Shown here in pieces: positions 1 to 8,498 of a stretch of 16,832 nt of DNA. The notes beneath the pieces were generated by a model. That model was not told where the DNA came from. It ran no database searches and was given only the letters and a program-made list of their open reading frames with translations. A program made the translations under genes and the position numbers. Location of the stretch: NCBI GenBank assembly GCA_027382625.1, contig JAJKFJ010021839.1, positions 1-16,832 of the forward strand, in the 5' to 3' direction. Source of the DNA: Tetmemena sp. SeJ-2015. Taxonomy: Eukaryota > Ciliophora > Spirotrichea > Sporadotrichida > Oxytrichidae. Position 1 is the stretch's first letter. Each line of letters starts with the position of its first letter.

Positions 1-252
1 AGAAATAATCTTGTTTTATACCGAATCTAAAAAAGGCTCGATTGAATATATTTGATAAGTTAAACTTTTAAATTTCAGACTCTTGAAACTCAAAAATTAT
101 GCTCAATGAATTGATAATTAATTATTTAAACAAATATTTCTGATTTGAATACAAAACTTGAAAAGGCAAGGTTTAAGATATGTTCAGAAGTTTGGAAAAT
201 TAAATTTCTATAACTACATGAAAATGATGCACTTATTCAACATTTTAGATAT
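1..252. repeat. Direct repeat, copy 1 (983-base period)
   Basis: These bases recur exactly at 984-1235, in the same orientation. Beyond 252 the similarity goes on (for example around TTCATAATTTGGCT at 281) but the second copy becomes degraded. I see no convincing coding in the repeat unit. Because copy 1 starts at the window edge, the true left boundary is unknown. Confidence 0.95.
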
Positions 253-549
253 GAGAGAAGAGATTCTATTCAGTTTGCCTTCATAATTTGGCTGCCCTTT
301 ATTTACTAAAGAACAAGTAACCACAATATTAGAGCTCGTCCTTTTACAAAAATGGTAAAATATATTATGCCATATTACAGCTTTTTTTATAAAGGCTAAA
401 AAATTAATTCTTCAGTAAACAGAGGAAACTACAAATTACTTGTAAAGCCCATATATATGGCATAACCTGGCTTATGATTTTTCATTAAAGCAGATAAGAA
501 ACATAATGAAGTTAGATATATCACGCCCATTAATATCTTATTCCTCTAA

Positions 550-957
550 ATGATAAGTTTGCTAGTATTGAGCCTGATTGATCTTTCTGATTAAAAATAT
601 TCCTGCATGATTTGTACTCTCTCCAAAATCTTCACTCTTTATTTTAAAAGCTGCGATAAAAAATTAGAAATAAACAATATTATAGTATGTTAAAGCCATT
701 AAATGTGTATTGTTTCAGATCGGGGGCAAATAAATATACAATATGATTTAAAATTTTCAAGGTTGTGCGGTAGGTGTAAATTAAATTGGTAAAAAAAATT
801 TCCCCCCAAAATTTAAAAAAAATTTTTTTTCCCCCCGATTTTAAAATAATATTGGAAATTTTAAAAGATAAAAAAAACTTTTTCTTAATTTCTCTTTTTC
901 TTTATTTTTTTTAAATTTTAAAGGTATTCAAATGCCTATTATACTTTATATTAATTA
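550..957 (+). other. Weak open frame, then homopolymer-rich junk
   Basis: From ATG 550 a frame read with TAA and TAG as glutamine is open for over 100 codons and has several cysteines early on. Its second half runs through long A, T and C homopolymers at about 780-900 that cannot be ordinary coding sequence. With only TGA as stop and this base composition, a frame of this length is expected by chance fairly often. I do not call a gene here; the stretch is best described as AT-rich intergenic or low-quality sequence. Confidence 0.2.
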
Positions 958-983
958 AAGAAATTTTCCTCTCGAAATGTCTG

Positions 984-1235
984 AGAAATAATCTTGTTTT
1001 ATACCGAATCTAAAAAAGGCTCGATTGAATATATTTGATAAGTTAAACTTTTAAATTTCAGACTCTTGAAACTCAAAAATTATGCTCAATGAATTGATAA
1101 TTAATTATTTAAACAAATATTTCTGATTTGAATACAAAACTTGAAAAGGCAAGGTTTAAGATATGTTCAGAAGTTTGGAAAATTAAATTTCTATAACTAC
1201 ATGAAAATGATGCACTTATTCAACATTTTAGATAT
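984..1235. repeat. Direct repeat, copy 2, with degraded continuation to about 1500
   Basis: The copy is identical to 1-252 up to 1235. After that the sequence still follows copy 1 (TTCATAATTTGGCTCCCC against TTCATAATTTGGCTGCCC), but C and G are lost and runs of A and T lengthen, until alignment by eye fails by about 1400-1500. It could be true tandem duplication with decay. A join of a good and a poor version of the same locus during assembly fits the pattern at least as well. Confidence 0.9.
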
Positions 1236-1627
1236 AAAAATTTTTAGTTTCCTTCATAATTTGGCTCCCCTTTTTTTATAAAGAAAAAAACCAAATTTGA
1301 TGTTTTTAAAAAAAATTTAAAAATTTTACCATTTACACTTTTTTTAAAAAGGTAAAAATTTTTTCAAAAAGGGTTTATTTTTATTCTTTTAATTTAAAAC
1401 TAAAAAATTTTTAATAAAATAAACTATTTTTTAAGATAATTTATTTAATTATTTTTGTTTAAAAAATTTTTATGTTTGATTTTAAAAATTTACCATTAAA
1501 ATAAAAATCTCCACTAAAATAAACTATGAATATCTTACTTATTAAACAAGGAATATAATTATTACGATAACTCTAAGATTTTTGAAACTTCTCTCTTCAT
1601 CAGATTTCTAATTTAATAATTGTATAA

Positions 1628-1768
1628 ATGGGAAAAGTAAGCTGTATTAGAAGTTATGAGAGCACTAGAACAAAATTAATCTCTAATCAAATAGAAAGTA
1701 AGCAAATATATTTTTTATTGAGCAAATCATTAAGAAATATAAATGAATATAGTATCAAGTTATGTTGA
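1628..1768 (+). CDS. Possible small ORF or exon, unrecognised
   Basis: ATG 1628 opens a 46-codon frame with no TAA, TAG or TGA before TGA 1766, so it is open under both the standard and the ciliate code. The residue mix is basic and polar (starts MGKVSCIRSYEST). That a frame here lacks all three stops is mildly unusual in such AT-rich DNA. No domain is recognised and no intron or partner exon could be placed with confidence. The rest of 1236-2150 holds nothing else that I can support. Confidence 0.25.
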   Translation: MGKVSCIRSYESTRTKLISNQIESKQIYFLLSKSLRNINEYSIKLC

Positions 1769-2155
1769 AAAAAATAATATAATTATTAATATTTCATTAT
1801 TCTTCCTTGAATTTTTAAAATTAATCGTCGTCATGCATCATTCCTCAATCATAAGCAGAGATTATAAGTCTTAATTCAATCTTCTTATTATTCTAATTTT
1901 CTTAATACCCCCCATTCCTGCAATTAACTTACGTTTTTTTCTTACAAATCTTGGAAATTAATATAAGTTTATAGAAAATTCCTCACGAAATTCATTATTC
2001 TATCTAATAATAAGGCCTAAAACAATACTTTTGAAAGAAAAAGTTTTATTTGTCTACCAAGAATAATTATTAATTCAAATGATTGGGAATAAATTCTAAA
2101 CTAGCTAAAATTAATATAATTTTCTAAATCTCTTCTTACTTTTTGACCATTTTAG

Positions 2156-2536
2156 TCTGGCCAACTGTAAGTTTAATGGAGTTTCTGGAAAAGCCTGATC
2201 AATTTTGAAAAGTTATTTAAAGTTTGTTCTACCTTTTATTAAAACTCTAATAGCAAGCGAGTCACGTACGAGTACATCTCAGACTCCATTCCTGGCTGTC
2301 AACCATTAGAAAACTCTGAATTTTCTCACCAATAGCCTCCAATCTCACATGCTGCTCCTTCTTAGCCAGGACTAAGAGGAAGTGATTCTTGCGCGAACAA
2401 TTCAGAGAGGCAAAATGGCATATTATCTAAAAAAAGGACACTCTCAGAGGCTTCGAACCCTGACAGGCCCAGAACCATTAGAATTTTGTGCTTACTCTAT
2501 TCCTAGGACTCAACTTTCTCACACGTTAGGCATTGA
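2156..2536 (+). CDS. Coding island, frame 1: polar, proline-rich exon (unrecognised)
   Basis: This is the only richer-composition stretch in the left third of the window. The frame is open from just after TGA 2144 to TGA 2534. It contains TAA or TAG codons in contexts that look like glutamine, as in the run SHQQPPISHAAPSQPG at about 2322-2369, where two of the Q residues are TAG. The product would be a serine-, proline- and asparagine-rich, probably disordered segment ending in SEASNPDRPRTIRI. A TTTTAG at 2150-2155 could be a 3' splice site, which would explain the lack of an in-frame start codon. It overlaps a second open frame (next entry), so a splice or frameshift probably joins the two. 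Function is unknown. Confidence 0.45.
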
Positions 2537-2666
2537 GGAATGTGATCTAGAGAAAGCAGCAGAAGCAGGATGGAAAAGTTTAAAGTAAATAGCATGCAGG
2601 ATTTAATTTGAGGAAATCGTTCTCTATTTTCTTTTTCTATTAGTTCAGAAGTCTGAACCTTGAGTG
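2349..2666 (+). CDS. Coding island, frame 2: overlapping ORF (unrecognised)
   Basis: From ATG 2349 this frame is open to TGA (around 2664) when TAA and TAG are glutamine. With the standard code it would end at TAA 2586. The stretch at about 2490-2585 (LSHTLGIEECDLEKAAEAGW) is charged and helix-like and looks more like protein than the other frame does there. The first half of the region is better coding in the preceding frame. A reasonable reading is that one gene uses the preceding frame first and this one later, through an intron or an indel. Which parts are real cannot be settled from sequence alone. Confidence 0.4.
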
Positions 2667-3260
2667 TATTATCTATCTATTAATCAGAAAGTCAGATAAA
2701 TAACTGCATTTTAATATTTTTGCTACAACCCTGATTGTTAGAATAATATTTAAAATTTTTCTTTATTTCATTTCATTTTTTTTAATTACTTCTAATTTGT
2801 AAAATTAAAATTTAAAAAACTTTTTTTTTAGATCTTCTAAAAGCAAATTTTTGAATAATTTAATATCTAACGTTTTTTTTTAAATTTATATTAGAAAGGT
2901 TTTAAAACAAAGTTTATATAATGTTTTCCCCATGTTCTCGATGCAATAAAAATTTTTTCCTTTAACTAAAGGCCCCTAACTCCCCACTCTAAAATGGCAG
3001 TTGATTTTTTTTTTTAAATTTCCTTTGATAAAAATTTTAAAAATAGAAAATATGAGTCAATATCTATAAAATATTTAAAATTTGCTTTACAAAAGAGTTA
3101 TTTTCTGAAGGTTAAGCTTAGTTGAGAAATTTTAAGGTTCAAACCCCTTAGGAGAATTTTTTTCCCAAAATCTTTATCAATAATTCTCATATTTGTAACA
3201 ATAACAGTAAAAGGTAGTAGAAATAGCAATAGTAAAAATAATTGAAGGAATATTAAGATG
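2667..3260. other. Gene-free AT-rich stretch with long homopolymers
   Basis: Long T and A runs (for example around 2821, 2873 and 3006), a few isolated C runs and no convincing reading frame. The texture resembles the degraded copies at 1236-1500 and 4286-5278, so sequence quality may be poor here. Confidence 0.6.
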
Positions 3261-3632
3261 AATAAATAATGATGGCGAAGAAATAAATAAATTAGAGAAG
3301 AATAGTTTAAAAAGCGGAAATTTGGAGAGAAAATATGAAATGTTTAGAAAAAGTTAAAATAAAATTGCTAAAATTAAGCTCAAAAGTACTCTTAAATATC
3401 AAGGAACTTATTTATCTAGAGATTAACGATCAGAAAATTTATGTTTCTCTTTTTTGCAATCTATTTTTCTAATTATATTCTAACTATTATCTTGGTTTTA
3501 CCTCGATAGAAAAATAAAAATGGCAGATAATTTATAGATCCTAATTGATTTATAAATATAAAAAAAAAAACTTGAATAATGTTATTAGAATGCTGATTTT
3601 ACTTACGCTTCATTTAATTAGTAAATTTGATT
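3261..3632 (+). CDS. Weak lysine-rich open frame
   Basis: Read with the ciliate code, this frame runs about 120 codons between TGA codons. It begins with a lysine/glutamate-rich, possibly coiled segment (DGEEINKLEKNSLKSGNLER) and continues into a hydrophobic stretch (about 3450-3500) that could span a membrane. There is no recognised domain. Length alone is not significant with one stop codon in AT-rich DNA. It may be an upstream exon of the acidic-protein gene that follows at 3651, but I could not identify the splice sites. Confidence 0.2.
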
Positions 3633-3650
3633 TCATCCTTGATTTTATGA

Positions 3651-4223
3651 ATAATAAATTTTTAGACATAAGAGTTAGCCGAAGAGATTGAGGAAGAGGG
3701 GGATATTTTTTACCTCTCGGCATTTAACTAGGTTGAAACAATGGAAATATTCTATAAATTTTGCTTCTCAATAAAACTGGAGAGAGGCACAGATGATATA
3801 ATAATGGAAGAGTTCAAGGATGAAATTATATTCGAAGTTGACAATGATTAAAGATAAGCCGGCCTAATAAGTAAGAGTATCAAATGCATCGAAAGAATTA
3901 CTAGAATACTATTATAAGACTTTATTTTAATTCAGAGTAATTATATTAAATATATAAATTTTTTTCTATTTTTTTTTTCTTTGAGAATTTTTAACCTTAA
4001 TTAAAAAATGAAGAGAATCCATATTCGAAAAATCGAGAAAAAACTTACTTTTAGTAACTTTAAGGAAAGTTAAATAAACTTCATTTTTGCTATCTAAAAA
4101 TTATATTTGACTCTCATCCTAATTATTTTATTTCAGACTTTCCCAAAACTATAATTTTAATATCAGGAAACAGTAATGTTAAAAATATAAGTAATAATAT
4201 ACAGTTTATTAAGACAAACTTGA
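3651..4223 (+). CDS. Acidic-protein gene or exon (gene D), outer arm, left copy
   Basis: The frame is open from after TGA 3648 to TGA 4221 with TAA and TAG as glutamine. The part at about 3672-3920 reads as real protein: ELAEEIEEEGDIFYLSAFNQ, then an in-frame ATG at 3741, then segments such as EEFKDEIIFEVDNDQ. After about 3930 the composition becomes AT-rich and coding is doubtful, so an intron or the gene end may lie there. TTTTTAG at 3659-3665 could be a 3' splice site. From 3795 on, the sequence is mirrored at the right edge of the window, so this gene exists in two inverted copies. No family is recognised. Confidence 0.45.
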
Positions 4224-4285
4224 TTTGAAATTGCTATTCATTTTATCTATTTAAATTGCAAGAAGAAAGAAGAGTGTTATAATGC
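3795..4285 (+). repeat. Outer inverted repeat, left arm
   Basis: This arm is the reverse complement of 16344-16832, essentially without mismatches in the parts I compared (for example GCAAGAAGAAAGAAGAGTG at 4258 against the mirror at 16344-16371). Two extra A bases near 3803 distinguish the left copy. The right arm is cut by the window end, so the repeat may extend further than 3795 in reality. Confidence 0.93.
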
Positions 4286-5278
4286 AAGATTTTTTTTTAT
4301 TTTAACTAACAAAATTCAAAAACTTGATAAAATATTTTTATATTTTAAAAATGTTTAAATTTTTATCTTTAATATTTATTCTTTATTATTTTAGAATAAT
4401 TTTTTTTTTTGAAATAAAAAATTTATTTTTAAAAATTAAACAAATGTAAATTAAATTTTTTCTTTAAAAATTTCAATTAATTTAAAAAGTTTTATTTTCT
4501 TTAAAAAAACTTTTTTTTTAAATTTTTAAAATATTTTAAATATTTCAGTTTTAAAAAATTTATTAAAAATCCTTAAAATTTTATGAAAATTTAAAATTGT
4601 TTTTAAATTTTTTTAATAAAAAACATTAATTTAAATGTTAAAATTATAAATGAAAAAACAAAATAAAAAAAAATTTTTGGGCTTTAAAGAATCCTTATTT
4701 TTTAATTATTTTTATATTTTCAAATGTCAAATTTAATTTAATCCTTTTTTAATTTTATTTAATTCCTTTTTATTTTTAAAAAACTCTTCAAAAAAAAATT
4801 TAATTAAATTTGTTTATTTATTACCATAATTTTTTAAATTTTTCCAGTTGGCACTACAAAGTGAAATCAAGAGAACAGTCAGAAAAATTTTTAAGCAATT
4901 TTTTTTGAATAAAGACATTTATTTAAAAAAAATAATGTTTTAAAATTAAGATAATAGTTCTCAAAAAAATTCAACAAAAAAAGTTTAAAATGGGAAATTT
5001 CCTTTTTAAACTCAAAATAAAAAAAAAAAAATTTTTTAAGAAAAAAATTTTAAAAATTTAAAAAAAAAAATTTTTTTTAGGGAAAAATTTTAAATGCAAA
5101 AATCTAAAAAAAAAATACTCGAAAAATATGAAAAGAAACTTTTTTTTAGATTTTAACTTTAAGAAAATTTCCCTAAGATTTTTAAAATTTAATTTTTTTA
5201 AAATAAAAGAAGGCCAAATTTTTTAAAAAAAATTCTATATAAGAAATTTAAAAAAGGTTTTTTTTTTTTTTAATTTTT
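4286..5278 (+). repeat. Degraded, shortened left copy of the 15025-16343 segment
   Basis: This 993-base stretch sits exactly where the mirror of 15025-16343 (1319 bases) should be. Patchy similarity survives: near 5250-5280 (A-run, GG, T-run, then GGCTAGG), near 5170-5230, and near 4300-4440. The left copy has lost most C and G, has long A and T homopolymers, and is about a quarter shorter. There is no coding. I read it as the same sequence badly decayed or badly determined, not as unrelated DNA. Confidence 0.75.
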
Positions 5279-5290
5279 GGCTAGGCAGTG

Positions 5291-6245
5291 TTTTTCATAT
5301 TTTCATGAAAAAAGTGGATGACGAGGAAAGGCTCCCCCCAAATTTTTTCTTATAAACTATATAATTATAGATATAAAACCCTTATATTTTATAGGAATAA
5401 GTTTACATTTTCCTTGTTTTAGATCATTATAAATTGAAATAAGATTTTTATCTGGCCAATTTTCTTAATTAAAGAACATATATGAATAGCCTTTTTGAAG
5501 TCTAATTTCCAAGAAAATTAAATTATTGTTTTTAGTCTTGAATAGCAATTAAATCAATTTAAGAACTATAAATTAAATTCAAAGGAATAATAATTCCCTT
5601 GCCAATTTTTTTGTGTGAAAATTATCTTTGACAAAGTTGTCCTTCTTTAGGAGTTCATTATAAAAACATACTACTTTTAATATAGATACTTAGCGCTTAA
5701 ATTTATTAAAGATAATTTTTATCATTGCCATCTATAGGCTTAATTTGTTTAAATTTTTATTTATCTTTCGTTACAAATTTTAAGTTTTCTTGTCTTATCT
5801 AATTTATTCTGATTTTGTAAAGATAAGTTTACCACTTAGTTTATATAAGAATAAATTATTTAACAATCTAAAAGATGACTTAAATTTTACTTAAAATAGC
5901 ATATACCATATTCTAGGTATTTTTAATTTAGGACTGTCTATTCTATTGCTTTAAATGCTACTCTTTTATATATTTATGCTCTGTCTCAAGTCTTTTATCC
6001 CTATACTTGTTACTTTGGAGTTGAAATATGTGTCTACAATATTTTTTGCATTTAAAGTTAAAGTAGAAGTAGCCTCTAGGCTCTAGATATTATTAAGAAA
6101 GGCCTCTATAATAAAATAAGGTTTAGAGGAATAAGAAATTTTAACCGCACAGAACTTGCTTTGTCTATCAACCCAACCTAAGGCATAGAATTATTTTAAA
6201 TTTAAAGCTCTATAATTTATATATCACATATTATATATCTTACTT
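5291..6245. other. Non-coding flank upstream of the kinase-side gene, left arm
   Basis: About 950 AT-rich bases, present identically in the right arm at 14058-15012. No frame looks coding. By position it would hold the promoter of the gene starting at 6246, but I recognise no specific element. Confidence 0.5.
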
Positions 6246-6624
6246 ATGGAGATCTAAAACAAACTACCCCTCAACTTAGCAAGTAACTCTCAACTAGAAG
6301 AAGGTAAGTATTTCATATTCTGTCAAAACTACAAAAGTTTTTTAAAAAAGATTTTGCTAAAAATATATTATAGAAGACTCTGAGATTACTGAGTGCGAGG
6401 CAACTATACAATAGAATGATGGGCAGATAAATCTCTAATCTAAGAATTCGTATAAGTCTGAGTTTGTTATCCACGATGAATCCACAGAGACATCTTCTTT
6501 TATACAAAAATAAACTCTTGAGGACATCTTAAGCAATTATTAGAATAATTCAACTTAAAATTGCTTGGCAAAGCAGATAATTTTAAAATAGAAGTTCTTT
6601 GAAACCGATTTAAAACTATGTTGA
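6246..6624 (+). CDS. N-terminal exons of a ciliate-code gene (probably the kinase gene), left arm
   Basis: ATG 6246 opens a frame that reads through 6303. Removing a candidate 34-base intron (6304-6337) joins it in frame to a convincing polar coding stretch: Q-rich, acidic, with segments such as EDSEITECEATIQQNDGQIN and FVIHDESTETSSFIQKQ. A TGA stops it at 6622, giving 114 residues. The same frame is still protein-like beyond that TGA and a second one at 6667, up to DDLFEYDQYSYFNAG at 6799-6843. A GT...AG interval 6620-6718 (99 bases, a multiple of three) would remove both stops. I therefore suspect that this is the start of the kinase gene rather than a separate one. No domain is recognised. 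Confidence 0.5.
6304..6337 (+). other. Candidate 34-base spliceosomal intron, left arm
   Basis: It begins GTAAGT and ends ACAAAAG. Splicing it joins the ATG 6246 frame to the downstream coding frame in phase 1. The same sequence is mirrored at 13966-13999. Tiny introns are common in several ciliate groups. RNA evidence is absent. Confidence 0.5.
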
Positions 6625-6818
6625 AGTTATTTGAAGAAGAAATATCAAGTATTTCATTCATTCTTTTGAATCTGTGATTATTCCTTATTATATTTATTCA
6701 TTATCTTCGAGATCTTAGCTTAAAAAAAACTTATAAAATTTAAACTTTATTTGTTCCCAAACTTAATAATTTCGGCCATTTTTATAAATTCTATATGTGA
6801 TGATCTATTTGAATATGA

Positions 6819-8057
6819 CTAATACTCTTACTTTAATGCTGGGAATCATTACTCTAATAGAAAACTAGGAAGATATATCCTTGGGTAGAAAGTGCTCAGC
6901 CAAAAGTAAGAGCAAAGCTGAATGAGTAAATTAAGCTCTACAAAACACTTCAAGACAATGATAATAATGAAGCTTTACATTAGAACTTAGCAAGTTAATA
7001 CCAAACTTATCACTCTCATATTAATTCGATAGACTATAATCTTCAATAAATTAGCCCAAGTCAGAATACAGACTAGAAGCAAGAAACAAAGAGAAATTAA
7101 ATTAACTTAACATTACACTCGGAATTAACTTCGTAATTACCTTAAACTATGCCTTCAACAGCTTCGCATTTTGATTTAAAAATGAAATTTTAACTAATCA
7201 ACTTATGTTATAATGAAGAAGTTGTAGTAAAGAAATCTCTTGCTTCTTCAAAATTAAAAGCTTTGTCAAGTGATGAGGAATCTTAAGCTACGTTTCAATT
7301 GGCAATCTAGAATATGATAAATGAGAGCCACATCTTGAAATTAATTTAGTCGGACAAGTACGTTTGCATTGTAAAAGAAGAGTTAATTGTTCAAGATTAG
7401 CTCAATAATGCAATACTAGACTATATAGTAGTTGTAGAGAAGGCAAGGTTCTCACTGAAAGATATAATCAGGATTTGGGGATCAGAGGAAGAATCTTAAA
7501 AGTATGTTGAATATTTCTCTACTGAAAAATTAGCCTACTACTTTTTCCAAGCTATCTAAATCCTTGCTTACCTTCACAAAAGAAACATCTACTATGGCGA
7601 TATGAAGCCTCATAATCTCTTAATCTTTAAGGACTAGTTAGTGAAGGTAGGAGACATGGGTACATCTTTAAAATTGGATTCAGAGAATACTGATCATGAT
7701 TTGTAAATATACAGTATAAAAGGATTAACTCGAGCCTACGCACCTGAGGACATCTATAAAAATTAATATTTGATAAATATGGAATTTTAAACAAATCACT
7801 CTGCAATAAAAATTATCCCGATCAGCCCTATAGCTCCAAATCAACCTAAATTGGACATCTGGTGTGAGAACGTTCCCTATAATTACAGAATTTAATAAAT
7901 AAGTAAAATTACCTTTTTTAAAAATGGTACTAGTAATACTAGGCCTAAAAGGAACTTTTATAGTACAAATCTAAGCCTTGAAGAGAAAAGTTCAAGCCAA
8001 TTGAGGTAAAACTCACGAGTTCTGTTGAAATTACTGAAGATAATTAAAATCAAATGA
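6819..8057 (+). CDS. Divergent protein kinase, left-arm copy
   Basis: This ORF runs 412 codons from after TGA 6816 to TGA 8055; its first in-frame ATG is at 7149 (302 residues). Kinase landmarks appear in order: the beta-3 lysine in EEVVVKK (7215-7235), the hinge region YIVVVEKARFSLKDII, the catalytic loop YYGDMKPHNLL (7590-7622), VGDMGTS in place of DFG (about 7647-7667), AYAPED (about 7737-7751) and LDIW (7851-7862). HRD is replaced by YGD and DFG by GDMG; the aspartates remain, so activity is possible. After LDIW the frame stops looking kinase-like, while the +1 frame reads GVRTFPIITEF, which suggests a frameshift or missed intron there, shared by both arms. The N-terminus comes from the left-specific block and lacks a glycine loop. 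TAA and TAG occur many times as glutamine. Confidence 0.85.
6846..7186 (+). other. Arm-specific block 1, left version (341 bases)
   Basis: Mirror identity with the right arm stops sharply at 6845 and resumes at 7187. The left block is fully open in the frame that enters the kinase core. It encodes a charged, glutamine-rich segment that starts near YPWVESAQPKVRAKLNEQ and contains DNDNNEALHQNLASQYQ, probably helical or disordered. It has no glycine-rich loop. The right arm has a different 433-base block at 13025-13457. Confidence 0.9.
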
Positions 8058-8308
8058 ACCGGAAAGAGAATGGTGTAAAAGATAAACTCTAAAAGTATAT
8101 AAAAGGACCTGAATAGACCTCCGAATAGTATCTATTAGACACTTTGAGCAGAATCTCACCAACTCTGATAAAGCCAGCTTTAAAAAATTAAATCAAGGAA
8201 AAGAATTTAGAGGTAAAATTAACTAACTGTAATACGATACCGAAAAATCGGATTCTTCTTCAAAAAGCCTGCACTCTCATATATTTAATTAATCAGAAAT
8301 TTCCTTGA
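7982..8308 (+). CDS. Kinase C-lobe end and tail in another frame, left arm
   Basis: This frame is open between TGA 7979 and TGA 8306. It encodes KFKPIEVKLTSSVEI, then a lysine/glutamine-rich linker, then QYLLDTLSRISPTLIKPALK (about 8128-8187), which resembles the end of a kinase C-lobe (subdomain XI). Most of its first half lies in left-specific block 2. The frame differs from that of the kinase core, so one or more introns or indels must lie between about 7863 and 7982 if the two parts belong to one gene. The tail after 8169 is shared with the right arm. Confidence 0.5.
7993..8168 (+). other. Arm-specific block 2, left version (176 bases)
   Basis: Mirror identity with the right arm breaks at 7992/7993 and returns at 8169. 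The right counterpart is 12013-12218 (206 bases). Both versions join in the same reading frame to the shared KPALK sequence, so both look like coding alternatives of the same protein region. Confidence 0.9.
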
Positions 8309-8498
8309 TCACTTTCCTTATCAAATTGCTAAATATTCACTTATCCCTGAATAATTAGAGGATCCAATTAATTTCTTGAAACATATCAATTGGTCAATTA
8401 TTTTTCACCTAATGTTTATTTTTTAATCATAAAGAAATAATCTATAAATCGATGAGTTAAGGCTTGCTGCTTTCAAGAAACTAACTCATATCTGCTGA
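8196..8498 (+). CDS. Overlapping open frame between kinase tail and ORF B, left arm
   Basis: In the same frame as the kinase core, a segment before TGA 8496 reads as plausible protein, including FLDHFPYQIAKYSLIPEQLE and DPINFLKHINW (about 8300-8400), and then LRLAAFKKLTHIC. It overlaps the end of the kinase-tail frame and the start of ORF B. It may be a middle exon or the true upstream part of ORF B. Mirrored in the right arm. No family is recognised. Confidence 0.35.

Noticed and set aside
800..840. C-run followed by A-run resembling a CCCCAAAA telomere repeat
   Set aside because: Only isolated runs of irregular length occur, within a poor homopolymer stretch, with no repeated unit.
2448..2462. 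tRNA-like GGTTCGAA on the minus strand (CTTCGAACCC on plus)
   Set aside because: The T-stem does not pair beyond three bases and no matching acceptor or anticodon arms were found.
6313..6507. Minus-strand standard-code ORF of 64 codons, and its mirror at 13796-13990 on the plus strand
   Set aside because: They are antisense to the convincing glutamine-rich coding exon at 6338-6624 (and its mirror). The translation is hydrophobic and cysteine-scattered, without coding character.
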